Positions 51,554-60,691 of a DNA stretch of 64,000 bases are shown piece after piece (positions within the stretch are counted from its first letter, which is position 1; each line of letters starts with the position of its first letter). Where the stretch lies: the NCBI RefSeq assembly GCF_018380615.1, contig NZ_JAGYVZ010000002.1, positions 430,710 through 494,709 on the forward strand, written 5' to 3'. The position numbers and the translations under genes are program-made. This DNA is from Flavobacterium psychroterrae (lineage in GTDB: Bacteria; Bacteroidota; Bacteroidia; Flavobacteriales; Flavobacteriaceae). The notes beneath the pieces were generated by a model. The model searched no databases. It was not told where the DNA came from and saw only the letters and a program-made list of their open reading frames with translations.

Positions 51554-53179
51554 TTAACCTAAGAAAGGGTATCTGTAATCTTCCGGAGTTACAAAAGTTT
51601 CTTTGATAGTTCTAGGAGAAGCCCAACGTAATAAATTCAATGCAGAACCTGCTTTGTCGTTAGTTCCTGAAGCTCTTGCACCACCAAAAGGCTGCATTCC
51701 TACAACCGCTCCTGTTGGTTTATCGTTGATGTAAAAGTTACCCGCAGCATTTTGCAATTTCGTAGTAGCTACTTCAATAGCGTAACGATCCTGGCTAAAT
51801 ACAGCTCCGGTCAAAGCATATTCAGATGTAGTATCAACCAATTCTAAAGTCTCTTCCCATTTTGCATCTTCATATACATATATAGTAATAACAGGTCCGA
51901 ATAATTCGGTTTCCATTGTAGTATATTTTGGGTTTGTAGTTACAATAACTGTTGGTTCAATAAAATAACCTACAGATTTATCATAATTTCCACCAATGAT
52001 GATTTCAGCATCAGCATCTTTTTTAGCCTGATCGATAAAACCAGCTAATTTATCGAAGGAACCTTCGTGAATAACAGCAGTAATAAAGTTTCCGAAATCT
52101 TCCGGAGAACCCATTTTCATCGATTTTGCATCAGCAATTAATTGTTCTTTTACAGCTGGCCATAAACTTTGCGGAATATAAGCTCTTGAAGCTGCAGAAC
52201 ATTTTTGCCCTTGAAATTCAAATGCACCACGAGTAATTCCTGTAGAAACCTGTTTTGCATTAGCGCTTGGGTGAGCGATGATAAAATCTTTACCACCAGT
52301 TTCACCAACAATTCTTGGGTATGTTTTATAGTTGTGGATATTTGCTCCAATTTTAGACCAGATGTCTTTAAATACGTGAGTTGATCCTGTAAAGTGAATT
52401 CCGGCAAAATCACGACTTGCTAAAACCGTATCAGTAATCATCAAAGCATCTCCAAAAACAACATTGATAACTCCATCAGGAACACCAGCTTCTTTGAATA
52501 CATCGATGATAATTTTTGCAGAAAAAACCTGGCTGTCACTTGGTTTCCAGATAACAACGTTACCCATCATGGCAGCACTTGCAGGAAGGTTTGCAGCAAT
52601 AGCAGTAAAGTTAAAAGGAGTAATAGCGTAAACAAAACCTTCAAGAGGTCTGTATTCTAAACGATTCCAGGTAGTAGAATCAGATTTTGGCTGATCTCCG
52701 TAAATCTGAGTCATAAATTCTACGTTGTAACGTAAAAAGTCGATCAATTCGCAAGAGGCATCAATTTCTGCCTGGTGAATATTTTTAGATTGACCAATCA
52801 TTGTAGCCGCATTAATACGAGCTCTGTATGGACCTGCAATAAGTTCAGCAGCTTTTAAGAAAATAGCAGCACGTTGTTCCCATGCCATATTTGCCCATGC
52901 TTTTCTTGATTCAAGTGCATTAGCAATTGCTTTTTCGATATGTTGTTTTTCAGCTAAGTGATAAGTTCCTACAATATGTTTGTGATCGTGAGGAGCTGAT
53001 ATTGTTCTTGTATTTCCAGTTCTGATTTCTTCGCTTCCAATATATAACGGAACGTCAATTTGAGAATTCCACATTTTGGCATAAGCCGCCTGAACAGCTG
53101 CTTTTTCTGGTGAGTTAGGTGCGTAACCTTTTACTGGCTCGTTTACCGCTTTTGGTACATGAAAGAATCCTTTTAGCAT
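51554..53179 (-). CDS. pruA: L-glutamate gamma-semialdehyde (1-pyrroline-5-carboxylate) dehydrogenase
   Basis: 541 residues. Oxidises glutamate semialdehyde to glutamate with NAD, the second step of proline breakdown. The start MLKGFFHVPKAVNEPVKGYA and length match the stand-alone eukaryote/Bacteroidota type. ALDH motifs: ITPFNFTAIAANLPASAA near 188-205, HFTGSTHVFKDI near 262, GETGGKDFIIAHP near 290 with the Glu, and FQGQKCSAASRAYIP near 321-335 with the catalytic Cys. -7 element TACTTTTG at 53255-53262. No prodh gene is adjacent. Confidence 0.95.
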   Translation of the reverse strand: MLKGFFHVPKAVNEPVKGYAPNSPEKAAVQAAYAKMWNSQIDVPLYIGSEEIRTGNTRTISAPHDHKHIVGTYHLAEKQHIEKAIANALESRKAWANMAWEQRAAIFLKAAELIAGPYRARINAATMIGQSKNIHQAEIDASCELIDFLRYNVEFMTQIYGDQPKSDSTTWNRLEYRPLEGFVYAITPFNFTAIAANLPASAAMMGNVVIWKPSDSQVFSAKIIIDVFKEAGVPDGVINVVFGDALMITDTVLASRDFAGIHFTGSTHVFKDIWSKIGANIHNYKTYPRIVGETGGKDFIIAHPSANAKQVSTGITRGAFEFQGQKCSAASRAYIPQSLWPAVKEQLIADAKSMKMGSPEDFGNFITAVIHEGSFDKLAGFIDQAKKDADAEIIIGGNYDKSVGYFIEPTVIVTTNPKYTTMETELFGPVITIYVYEDAKWEETLELVDTTSEYALTGAVFSQDRYAIEVATTKLQNAAGNFYINDKPTGAVVGMQPFGGARASGTNDKAGSALNLLRWASPRTIKETFVTPEDYRYPFLG

Positions 53180-53185
53180 TTTATT

Positions 53186-53228
53186 TAAAAATTAGATAAT
53201 TAGACAATTTAAGGGTTAGATAATTTAA
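53186..53228. repeat. TTAGATAATTAGACAATTTAAG word repeat upstream of pruA
   Basis: AATTAGATAATTAGACAATT followed by GGGTTAGATAATTTAATT lies between the pruA start and its -7 element, thus in the 5' leader. Words match the inverted repeat at 18659-18758. Confidence 0.6.
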
Positions 53229-53254
53229 TTTGTTACGAATAATCTAACGGTGCA

Positions 53255-53262
53255 CAAAAGTA
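53255..53262 (-). promoter_or_regulatory. -7 promoter element for pruA
   Basis: The minus strand reads TACTTTTG, matching TAnnTTTG, 75 bases upstream of the start. Confidence 0.55.
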
Positions 53263-53335
53263 CAAAGGATAAATTAATAATTTGACAATTTTGTGATTTA
53301 GATAACGATAAAAAAGACAGTTTTTAAACGCGCTT

Positions 53336-53722
53336 TTAATTTAAGGCAAAAGGAGCGCACATTCTAAAAGTAGGAACAATTACTTTGAATGTTTTAGTAG
53401 TAGTAAAGTTGATCATATTAAAGTGACCTTTCATCGCGCCATAAGGAGATGATAATAAGCAACCAGAACTGTAAGTGTGATTTTCTCCAGGTTTTAAAAC
53501 TGGTTTTTTTCCTATTACGCCTTCTCCGTCAACAACTTCTAAATCATTTAAAGAATCAAATATTTCCCAGTGACGAGATGTTAACTGAACTGAATCTTTG
53601 CTGTGATTTTCGATTGTAACTACATAACTAAAAGCAAAGTGAATCTTATAGTTCTTGAAGTAAGTACCTTCAAAACTAGTCAAAACAGAAATTTTTATGC
53701 CTCTTGTGATCTGAGAAACCAT
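53336..53722 (-). CDS. apaG: ApaG domain protein
   Basis: 128 residues covering the single fibronectin-III-like ApaG domain: FAFSYVVTIENHSKDSVQLT, SRHWEIFDSLNDLEVVDGEG, VIGKKPVLKPGENHTYSSGC and PYGAMKGHFNM. The family is linked to Co2+/Mg2+ efflux phenotypes in Salmonella, though its molecular role is unclear. -7 element at 53756-53763 (TAGATTTG on the minus strand). Confidence 0.93.
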   Translation of the reverse strand: MVSQITRGIKISVLTSFEGTYFKNYKIHFAFSYVVTIENHSKDSVQLTSRHWEIFDSLNDLEVVDGEGVIGKKPVLKPGENHTYSSGCLLSSPYGAMKGHFNMINFTTTKTFKVIVPTFRMCAPFALN

Positions 53723-53755
53723 ACTAAAGTAGTATATATGTGTGCGTTATAGTGG

Positions 53756-53763
53756 CAAATCTA
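53756..53763 (-). promoter_or_regulatory. -7 promoter element for apaG
   Basis: The minus strand reads TAGATTTG, matching TAnnTTTG, 33 bases upstream of the apaG start. Confidence 0.55.
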
Positions 53764-53801
53764 CAAAAAAAAATCTTTCGAACTAAAACCTTAACAATGT
53801 T

Positions 53802-55064
53802 TTAATTTACGATGTTTATTGAGTTCGCATTTCCTTTTCCTATAACTCTTTGATAACGATCCGTACTTTCTTTATAATAAACTAAGATGGTGTATTCATT
53901 TTCAGTTTGATAAAAGTTTCCATCAATAGCATTTTCATAATCGATTATACCTTTTTTATCAGCAATTGTATATTGAAAATTAGTAAAACCCTGCTTAATC
54001 ATCACCGCTTTTTCATAGACACCTTTGTCTGTATTATAATCCATTTTGTATTCTGGCGACAAACTGTAATTATTGAACATTCCGGTAATGTAGATATCCT
54101 TTGTTGATGATCTGAAAGTAGGAGCAGAAAGGCTAAAATAAACCCAGGCGTAATCTGCTTCGATTTCGTTATTGGAAGCATTTATATTTTTAACAACAAA
54201 ATTTCCGTTTACATCTTGATATACAGAGTATATCTGATTTGCTCTTGCCGGATTTGTGTATAAATAAGCGTTGTAAATATCATTGTTTGCGCCAACTCTT
54301 CCCACGTTGTTACTTGCAGCGCGAATGTCTTTATTTTCGAAATATAAAAATTCATTTCCACCCCAAAATTGCGTTTCCTTATCATATTTATAAACCAATT
54401 GATTTCCAATTGTATATTGCGGAGGAACATTTTTAATAGCAGTATTTAAATTGCCATTTTGCATCAATAAGATTTTTACATTTTGTAACGGAGTCTGAAA
54501 GGCGATATCATTTGATAAAACTGCAAAATCCAGATTTTGTTTGTAATTAATATTCGTCACATCACGGCTACGTTTTACCTGAGCTGTAACTGTAGAGTGA
54601 TTTTCATATAAAATAAATTTTCTTGAAAAAACAACATCTTTATCTTCATTCAGGATTCTAAGCATATAATTTCCCGAAATTCTTAATTGCGTAGTAAATT
54701 GATTCGGGAACGAAAGTCTATAATGAGAAAAAACCTGAAGCGTATTAAATGAATTTACATAATCAGTAATTCGTTGATTGTCAAAACCGCTAATATAATC
54801 TGTTTTCGGAATATCAGTTGGTTTCCAGTTATAATCACAATGAATGATTTCAAAATAATAATTGGCTTCATTACCAAATAAATCATCAAATTGAAACATA
54901 AAAGTATCGCCTAATTCAAATATAGGAACAACATTACCACCGTTTTGAACAAACGAAACTGTTTTGATATTATATGGAGGATCAATCTCGGTTTGTACTT
55001 CCTGGGCTGTCGCCGAAACAAAAATAAAAAGCAGCAGAAGATTTTGAAACAAAAATTTTGGCAT
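53802..55064 (-). CDS. Type IX secretion system plug protein (DUF5103)
   Basis: 420 residues from MPKFLFQNLLLLFIFVSATAQ, a signal peptide start; a longer frame to 55094 adds MTNEFIQLTK and is less likely. The body matches the DUF5103/plug family: NIKTVSFVQNGGNVVPIFEL, YYFEIIHCDYNWKPTDIPKT, DYISGFDNQRITDYVNSFNT, FWGGNEFLYFENKDIRAASN. In the Flavobacterium T9SS the plug closes the periplasmic side of the giant SprA translocon. Together with the type-B cargo at 18765-20951 it indicates a working T9SS. Confidence 0.92.
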   Translation of the reverse strand: MPKFLFQNLLLLFIFVSATAQEVQTEIDPPYNIKTVSFVQNGGNVVPIFELGDTFMFQFDDLFGNEANYYFEIIHCDYNWKPTDIPKTDYISGFDNQRITDYVNSFNTLQVFSHYRLSFPNQFTTQLRISGNYMLRILNEDKDVVFSRKFILYENHSTVTAQVKRSRDVTNINYKQNLDFAVLSNDIAFQTPLQNVKILLMQNGNLNTAIKNVPPQYTIGNQLVYKYDKETQFWGGNEFLYFENKDIRAASNNVGRVGANNDIYNAYLYTNPARANQIYSVYQDVNGNFVVKNINASNNEIEADYAWVYFSLSAPTFRSSTKDIYITGMFNNYSLSPEYKMDYNTDKGVYEKAVMIKQGFTNFQYTIADKKGIIDYENAIDGNFYQTENEYTILVYYKESTDRYQRVIGKGNANSINIVN

Positions 55065-55094
55065 CTTAGTAAGTTGTATAAACTCGTTGGTCAT

Positions 55095-55250
55095 AATTTG
55101 TTTTTAACACATAGAAACATAGTTCTTGTAATTTCAAAAAAGGCGTTTCACTTATTTAAAATGCACAAAGTTGGCTATGTGAAGGAAATAATATTTCTTT
55201 TTAAAATTCTTAATATACACAGGAAATCTATATTTCTATGTATTAAAATT
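55095..55250. repeat. AACACATAGAAACATAG word pair
   Basis: TTTTTAACACATAGAAACAT (about 55091-55110) and ATATTTCTATGTATTAAAA (about 55231-55249) are loosely inverted, matching the arms at 39109-39250. It lies between the SNF2 helicase gene and the plug gene, upstream of the plug start. Confidence 0.55.
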
Positions 55251-55335
55251 ACATTCACCGTGTTTTGTAAGATTGTAAATATAACAATTTCTATAACGAA
55301 AAATAAGACAATTTATTGGTTTTAAAAACAATTTA

Positions 55336-58245
55336 TCAAGAACCCAAAATGAATTCCAGATTAACCGCGATTTCTTCGTTAATATAGCTTTCCTCTAAAA
55401 GTGAATCCGATAATAGCTTTTTGTTTTCCTGAAGTTTTATTATTTTTTCTTCAATCGTGTTTTTGGAAATAAACCTGATAACATTTACTTTATTTAATTG
55501 CCCAATTCGATGCGCTCTTCCAACTCCTTGTTTTTCGGCAAAAGGATTCCACCACGGATCAAGGAATAACACATACGAAGCTTTGGTAATATTCAAACCT
55601 ACGCCACCCGCTTTAAGCGAAATAAAAAATAACAAAGGATTTTCTTTTCCCTGAAATAGATTTACTTGCTGTTCTCTTTTCCTGACAGGAGTTTCACCCG
55701 TAATTTCACAAAAATCAATTTTATTTTCCTTGCACCAAGCCGTATAAAAACTCAAATTAGTAACAAATGAACTAAAAATGATGGTTTTTTGTTTTCCTTT
55801 TACTAAGTTTTCCAGATAATTAGTTACCGCAATATATTTCCCAGAATCAATTTCAGAATTCTGATCAATCATTTTCGGATGATTACTTAGTTGTCTTAGT
55901 TTCATCAAGGTATTGATGATACTAATTTTGTCTGGACTTGATCCATCTGTTTTTAGTAAAAAATTCCGAGCCTTTGATTTTTCTTTTTCATATAGTTTTT
56001 CCTGTTCAGGATCCATATCACAATAATAAATCTGTTCTGTCAATTCCGGTAAATCCTTTAAAACCTGTTCTTTAGTTCGTCGCAAAATATAAGGTTGAAT
56101 GAGGTTTTTCAGTTCAGATAAACTGCCTTCATCTTGTTTTTTCTCAATCGGAATTTTAAAATTTTCTGCAAAAAAAGAATAGGTTCCTAAAATATCAGGA
56201 TTTATAAATTGCATTTGTGACCATAAATCGTCTAGTGAGTTCTCGATAGGCGTACCACTTAAAGCGATTTTATGATTTGTATTTATTTTGTTTATCGCTT
56301 TGAAAATCTTAGAATCTTTATTTTTAATATATTGACTTTCGTCCAAAATTAAATAGCGGAAATTATATTTTTCTAAAATTGAAATATCACGATGAAGAAT
56401 ACTATAACTGGTAAAAATCAAATCAGATGATTCTAATCTGTGTGCTAATAATTTCCTGTCATTTCCCACATATTGCATTTTTGAAAAATGCGGCGTAAAT
56501 TTTTGGGCTTCGTTATACCAGTTAAAAACCAATGACGAAGGCAAAACAATCAGGGTTTTTAAAGGCTCTTTTTCAATAGTAGTTTCGTTTTGAAACAAAT
56601 CAGAATTCGTAGTTTTAGTTGTAAAACCTAATTGTTCCTGTACGGCAACCAAAACGGCTAAAGTTTGTAAGGTCTTCCCTAGTCCCATATCATCAGCCAG
56701 ACAAGCGCCCAGATTTGAGTTAAAATGACCCAAAAGCCATTTCACGCCATCAATTTGATAAGGTCTTAAAGTTGCTTTCAATAAATTCGAAGATGTATAT
56801 TCAGCTTCATAAATTGGGTTTGCATCTTCTTTAATTTCCGGAATCGCATCTAAAGCAGCAAAATTACTTTTACGTAAAAGGAGGTTTCCATTTTCTGTTC
56901 TGGCTAATTTTGCCAGCGAACCATATTTGCTTAGCCATTCTAACGGAATCAGAAAATAATTTCCGTCAGGCAATAAAAAGAGTCTTTCTTTGCTTTTTAT
57001 ATTTGGAATAATTTCGCTGAAATTGATTGTGTAAGTCCCAATCGAAATAATTATTTTAATGTCAAACCAATCTTCTTTTGTTTCTCCTTTTGAAGTTAAA
57101 ATTGTATGTTTTTCAGTAATGATTTCTTTGCTTTCAAGTTTCAGGTTTTGAATTGCAAATCCTAAACTTTCCAGTTCTTCTTTGCGATCAATAATGAATT
57201 GAATATTGGCATAAGGATCATGAATTTCAGTATCTGAATTCAATCCGAATAATTCGTTTTTGATTTTTATTAAACCAATTTCAAGTAATTTGTCCGTATA
57301 TAGATTTTCATTAGAACTTCGTTTAAACTGAATTATTTTTGGCTCATTGATAACAGTAAAATCAACAAACGAATGTGTTTTTTTAGTTTTACTGGCATCA
57401 AATAAATAACCGCTATAATCAAAATGAAGGTTGAGGTAATAACAGTTTTTAAAGAAATCATAAACAGGCTGAATTGTACATGCGATAATTTTGTCCCGAA
57501 GTTTAATTTCGAAACCAGTCGCGTCAATGTCTATTTTTTTGGCTATTTCAGGAATAAAGTTTTTAAAATAATTATCTACTAATCTTGAAGGTATTTCGAT
57601 TGATTTTTTCTTTAAAAAAGGCGAAAGCTTTTTAGCATTAAGATCTTTTAGCTGTCCTAATTTTTTATCGATAATTAACCAGCCCGGTTCATCCAAAAGA
57701 ATATCGACACTTTTATTCATTGGTAAAAATGAAGTTTCGTTTTCTTTTAAAGATAGCGTATAGGTAATTCCGTCTTCATGTTTGTCAAATTGAATTTGAG
57801 GTTCAAAATCTAACGGATTTGTGTTGACTCTCCAACGATAAAAATCCTTTTCAGCACTCATATTAGCAGATAACGGAAATTGTTCTTTTACAATTAGGTT
57901 GTAAAAGGATTCTAAGTTAAATTTTAAATGTTGACGAATTGCAAAATCAATTTTGGAGTCTTTTTGTAAATCAGCGATTGTTTTTGCCGATTTGATTTTT
58001 GAACTGAATTTTTTGAAAATAAATTCAGGTTTTAAAGATTCACAAACTGTCAATATTTTTTTTGTATTAGAATCAAAATGTTCAAAAACAAGACCTAAGC
58101 TTTCAAGCACATCTTTAGTTGCTTTTTTGTTTAAGTATTTAATTTCATCGGTATTCTCAACAATATAAGCGGTTGGGATATAATGGTTCAGATTTTTTTC
58201 TAAACTGATGTCAAAACAAAACTGAAATGAATTCGAAATATTCAA
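55336..58245 (-). CDS. SNF2 family DEAD/DEAH-type helicase
   Basis: 969 residues. The N-terminal 450 residues are poorly conserved; a SWI2/SNF2 motor fills about 500-969. Motif I is LADDMGLGKTLQTLAVL near 518-534, motif II is LILDESQYIKN near 642, motif III is ALSGTPIENSLDDLW near 665-679, and motifs V-VI are LKAGGVGLNI and GVGRAHRIGQ near 920. It translocates on double-stranded DNA; RapA-like or chromatin-type remodelling targets in bacteria are unclear. It is not next to a restriction or defence cassette, so housekeeping function is as likely as defence. Confidence 0.92.
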   Translation of the reverse strand: MNISNSFQFCFDISLEKNLNHYIPTAYIVENTDEIKYLNKKATKDVLESLGLVFEHFDSNTKKILTVCESLKPEFIFKKFSSKIKSAKTIADLQKDSKIDFAIRQHLKFNLESFYNLIVKEQFPLSANMSAEKDFYRWRVNTNPLDFEPQIQFDKHEDGITYTLSLKENETSFLPMNKSVDILLDEPGWLIIDKKLGQLKDLNAKKLSPFLKKKSIEIPSRLVDNYFKNFIPEIAKKIDIDATGFEIKLRDKIIACTIQPVYDFFKNCYYLNLHFDYSGYLFDASKTKKTHSFVDFTVINEPKIIQFKRSSNENLYTDKLLEIGLIKIKNELFGLNSDTEIHDPYANIQFIIDRKEELESLGFAIQNLKLESKEIITEKHTILTSKGETKEDWFDIKIIISIGTYTINFSEIIPNIKSKERLFLLPDGNYFLIPLEWLSKYGSLAKLARTENGNLLLRKSNFAALDAIPEIKEDANPIYEAEYTSSNLLKATLRPYQIDGVKWLLGHFNSNLGACLADDMGLGKTLQTLAVLVAVQEQLGFTTKTTNSDLFQNETTIEKEPLKTLIVLPSSLVFNWYNEAQKFTPHFSKMQYVGNDRKLLAHRLESSDLIFTSYSILHRDISILEKYNFRYLILDESQYIKNKDSKIFKAINKINTNHKIALSGTPIENSLDDLWSQMQFINPDILGTYSFFAENFKIPIEKKQDEGSLSELKNLIQPYILRRTKEQVLKDLPELTEQIYYCDMDPEQEKLYEKEKSKARNFLLKTDGSSPDKISIINTLMKLRQLSNHPKMIDQNSEIDSGKYIAVTNYLENLVKGKQKTIIFSSFVTNLSFYTAWCKENKIDFCEITGETPVRKREQQVNLFQGKENPLLFFISLKAGGVGLNITKASYVLFLDPWWNPFAEKQGVGRAHRIGQLNKVNVIRFISKNTIEEKIIKLQENKKLLSDSLLEESYINEEIAVNLEFILGS

Positions 58246-58394
58246 GATAGGGTTTTTTGGTTTGGTTGTAATTTAGGAAGTTGTCTAACTAAAAAGTAAC
58301 GCGGATAAAACGGATTGCTAAAGCAAAACGCGGATAAAAACAGATTTTCTAGTTTAACTATTAAAGGTAAATCAAGAATTTATATATAATATTG

Positions 58395-58428
58395 AAACCT
58401 AACAGGTTTTTTAAAACCTGTTAGGTTT
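58395..58428. repeat. AAACCTAACAGGTTTT hairpin, copy 2
   Basis: AAACCTAACAGGTTTT and AAAACCTGTTAGGTTT form a perfect 16-bp stem with a 2-base loop. Compared with 35534-35566, C-G pairs have become T-A in both arms. Confidence 0.9.
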
Positions 58429-58492
58429 ATTATTTCTTATTGTAAATTGCAAATTCAGCATCGATCTGAATTTAGTAAATGTTTTTTAAATG

Positions 58493-58514
58493 AACTTATA
58501 TCACTTATATGGTT
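58493..58514. repeat. Single arm of the ACTTATAT word repeat
   Basis: AACTTATATCACTTATATGG then TT, preceded by TTTAAATG, matches the right arm at 62243-62265. It lies just beyond the methyltransferase stop. Confidence 0.65.
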
Positions 58515-58525
58515 CAGAAGTCTGT

Positions 58526-59299
58526 TTAGTTTTCCGGTTTAAAGCAAAGAGGAATAATTTCTCCTTTTGCAAGGCAATATTTTTCTACCAGTTCAGTTGT
58601 GATTTTATTAGTATAATCTTCTTCGATTACGATAAAACCTATGCTTCTTAATTTATCAAAATAATCACGGCCATAAATACGAACGTGATCGTATTGTCCA
58701 AATATTTTGGCGCGTTCTTTTTGATCTGTAATAGTATCATCGGCAAAAGTCACAGCTCTTGATAAATCCTGTGGAATTTGAAGAATCGCCATTCCGCCCG
58801 GTTTTAATACACGAAATAATTCCTGCATTGCTTTTGTATCGTCCGGAATATGTTCTAAAACGTGATTACACAAAATAACATCATATTCGTTATCTGTAAA
58901 AGGCAAATTGCAAATATCTGCTTTTACATCTGCCAAGGGCGAAAATAAATCTGTTGTGGTATAATCAAGGTTTTTTTGCTTGCGGAACATTTTATAAAAA
59001 GCCTGTTCGGGAGCAAAATGAAGTACTTTTTTAGGTGCTGTAAAAAAATCAGTCTGATCGTTTAAATACAACCAAAGCAAACGGTGTCTTTCTAGCGAAA
59101 GCGTACTTGGCGAAAGCACATTATTACGCTGTTTTCCATATCCATACGGCAAAAACGATCTAAAACTTCTTCCGTCAATCGGATCAGTATATTTATTTCC
59201 TTTTAATGAAAATGCCAAAATCGGACGAGCCACATAGCTCAAACGAATTAATAATGGACGAGGGATGGTATTAAGTACGAGTTTAAATAATTTTTTCAT
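58526..59299 (-). CDS. Class I SAM-dependent methyltransferase
   Basis: 257 residues. The core (about 85-220) has motif I-like VLHFAPEQAFYKMFRKQ, acidic YTTTDLFSPLADVKADICNL, the methyltransferase-11 block FDVILCNHVLEHIPDD-like text (YDVILCNHVLEHIPDD) and FRVLKPGGMAILQIPQDL. The glycine-rich loop is replaced by FAPE, seen in a subgroup. Substrate unknown, possibly a glycan or lipid. It follows the GxxExxY gene on the same strand. Confidence 0.85.
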   Translation of the reverse strand: MKKLFKLVLNTIPRPLLIRLSYVARPILAFSLKGNKYTDPIDGRSFRSFLPYGYGKQRNNVLSPSTLSLERHRLLWLYLNDQTDFFTAPKKVLHFAPEQAFYKMFRKQKNLDYTTTDLFSPLADVKADICNLPFTDNEYDVILCNHVLEHIPDDTKAMQELFRVLKPGGMAILQIPQDLSRAVTFADDTITDQKERAKIFGQYDHVRIYGRDYFDKLRSIGFIVIEEDYTNKITTELVEKYCLAKGEIIPLCFKPEN

Positions 59300-59307
59300 G
59301 GGGTTAT

Positions 59308-59347
59308 TTCGCAGAGTTACACGAAGGAGACGCAGAGTTTCACAGAG
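59308..59347. repeat. CGCAGAGTTACACGAAGGAG word repeat, left flank of the GxxExxY gene
   Basis: CGCAGAGTTACACGAAGGAG continues as ACGCAGAGTTTCACAGAGTG. The minus-strand reading contains the GxxExxY stop codon (CTCTGTGA). The right-hand inverted partner is at 59769-59807. Confidence 0.7.
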
Positions 59348-59744
59348 TGTTTATAAATCTTTTTATGTTGTTTTTTAAAATTTTTGAGTCAAAATTAATA
59401 AGAAGACCTAATGGATAATTACCAAGTTTTAAATAAGTTAATATTTGTGCAAAATGAACTTCTGTAAAAGCTTCAACAGTTTTTAATTCAATAACAATTT
59501 TGTTTTCAATTAATAAATCAATTCTGTATCCGTGATCTAATTTTATATCCTTATATATTATTGGTAAAACTTTTTGCTTTTCAACAACTAAACCTGAATT
59601 TACAATTTCATAGTATAAACACTCTTGGTAAGCAGATTCTAATAAACCAGGTCCAAGTTGCTTATGAACTTCAATTGCGAGCCCAATTATTTTATAAGTT
59701 ATAGCATCTAGTTGATTGCGAGATTCGTTGTTTTCTTCAAACAT
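59340..59744 (-). CDS. GxxExxY protein
   Basis: 134 residues, complete. The family motif is in GPGLLESAYQECLYYEI near 32-48 (GLLESAY). A nuclease-like PD-(D/E)xK core is suggested by YRIDLLIENKIVIELKTVEA near 73-92 (Asp, Glu, Lys). The family's function is unknown. The last codons and TGA stop fall inside the word repeat at 59308-59347, and inverted repeat copies flank both ends of the gene. It lies 67 bases after map on the same strand. Confidence 0.92.
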   Translation of the reverse strand: MFEENNESRNQLDAITYKIIGLAIEVHKQLGPGLLESAYQECLYYEIVNSGLVVEKQKVLPIIYKDIKLDHGYRIDLLIENKIVIELKTVEAFTEVHFAQILTYLKLGNYPLGLLINFDSKILKNNIKRFINTL

Positions 59745-59768
59745 TTAAGAAAGGCTTATTAATAAATT

Positions 59769-59807
59769 TTGTGAATCTTGGCGTATATCTTTGTGAATCT
59801 CCGTGCT
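59769..59807. repeat. TTGTGAATCTTGGCGTATAT word repeat, right flank of the GxxExxY gene
   Basis: Reads GTGAATCTTGGCGTATATCT then TTGTGAATCTCCGTG, close to the reverse complement of 59308-59347 with one length change. It sits between the GxxExxY and map genes. Confidence 0.65.
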
Positions 59808-59811
59808 ATAA

Positions 59812-60630
59812 CTATAAAACTAACGGCACTTTTCTGAATTCATCTTCTTCTGTACTTTCGATTCCTAACGCTTTGTAAACATAATAGAAAGTCGATAAAA
59901 TTTCTGGTTTTCCGTCTATTAACGCAACGTCATGTTCGAAATGTGCACTTGCTTTATTATCAGCAGTTGTAATAGTCCAGCCATCTTTATGTTGTTTGAT
60001 ATTTTTAGTTCCCAAATTAATCATTGGTTCAATTGCAACGACCATTCCTTCAATAAAAAGTTTTCCGCGACCACGTTTTCCGTAGTTTGGCATTTCAGGT
60101 TCTTCGTGCATTTTTTGCCCTAAGCCGTGACCAACTAATTCACGAACAACACCATAACCGTGAGCTTCAGTATATTTCTGAATCGCATTTCCAACATCTT
60201 CAACGCGATTTCCTGCTTTAAATTCTCTGATTCCTACGTAAAGAGATTCTTTAGTAACCTGCAAAAGTTTTTTAACTTCCGGAGCAACTTCTCCAATTTC
60301 AAAACTATACGCGTGATCACCGTGATATCCATTTTTAAATGCACCACAATCTACAGATATAACATCACCACTTTTCAAAGGCGTATTATTTGGTATTCCG
60401 TGTACAACTTGTGAATTCGGACTCATACAAAGTGAATTCGGAAAATCATACAATCCTAAAAAGCTTGGAACAGCACCGTGATCACGGATAAATTCCTCAG
60501 CTAATTTGTCTAAATATAATGTGGTAACTCCTTCTTTAATTTCAGAAGCAATCATTCCTAATGTTTTAGATACGATCAAAGCACTTTCGCGCATTAATTC
60601 GATTTCTTCACGTGATTTTACAATAATCAT
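59812..60630 (-). CDS. map: Methionine aminopeptidase type I
   Basis: 272 residues. Removes the initiator Met in the cytoplasm. Metal ligands are visible: Asp in ISVDCGAFKNGYHGDHAY near 91-108 (two Asp), His in GHGLGQKMHEEPEMPNYG near 166-183, Glu in VVAIEPMINLG near 199 and the later Glu/His in ASAHFEHDVALI. Length is normal for type I. The -7 element TACTTTTG is at 60651-60658. First gene before GxxExxY and the methyltransferase on this strand. Confidence 0.97.
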   Translation of the reverse strand: MIIVKSREEIELMRESALIVSKTLGMIASEIKEGVTTLYLDKLAEEFIRDHGAVPSFLGLYDFPNSLCMSPNSQVVHGIPNNTPLKSGDVISVDCGAFKNGYHGDHAYSFEIGEVAPEVKKLLQVTKESLYVGIREFKAGNRVEDVGNAIQKYTEAHGYGVVRELVGHGLGQKMHEEPEMPNYGKRGRGKLFIEGMVVAIEPMINLGTKNIKQHKDGWTITTADNKASAHFEHDVALIDGKPEILSTFYYVYKALGIESTEEDEFRKVPLVL

Positions 60631-60650
60631 AATTTCGGATTTTCAGTTCG

Positions 60651-60658
60651 CAAAAGTA
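60651..60658 (-). promoter_or_regulatory. -7 promoter element for map
   Basis: The minus strand reads TACTTTTG, matching TAnnTTTG, 20 bases before the map start. Confidence 0.6.
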
Positions 60659-60691
60659 CGATTTTAATATTATTTTTTATTTAAAATTTTC

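Noticed and set aside
54945..55325. 126-residue reading frame on the plus strand
   Set aside because: It overlaps the plug protein gene on the other strand and continues into AT-rich word repeats; composition is Lys/Ile/Phe-rich like translated AT-rich DNA.
55336..58245. SNF2 helicase as part of a defence system
   Set aside because: No methyltransferase-nuclease or other defence partner is adjacent; the nearest methyltransferase gene (58526) is of the small-molecule/glycan type and separated by repeats.
59340..59744. GxxExxY gene as part of a mobile element with transposase
   Set aside because: No transposase, integrase or target-site duplication was seen; only word-repeat flanks support linkage.
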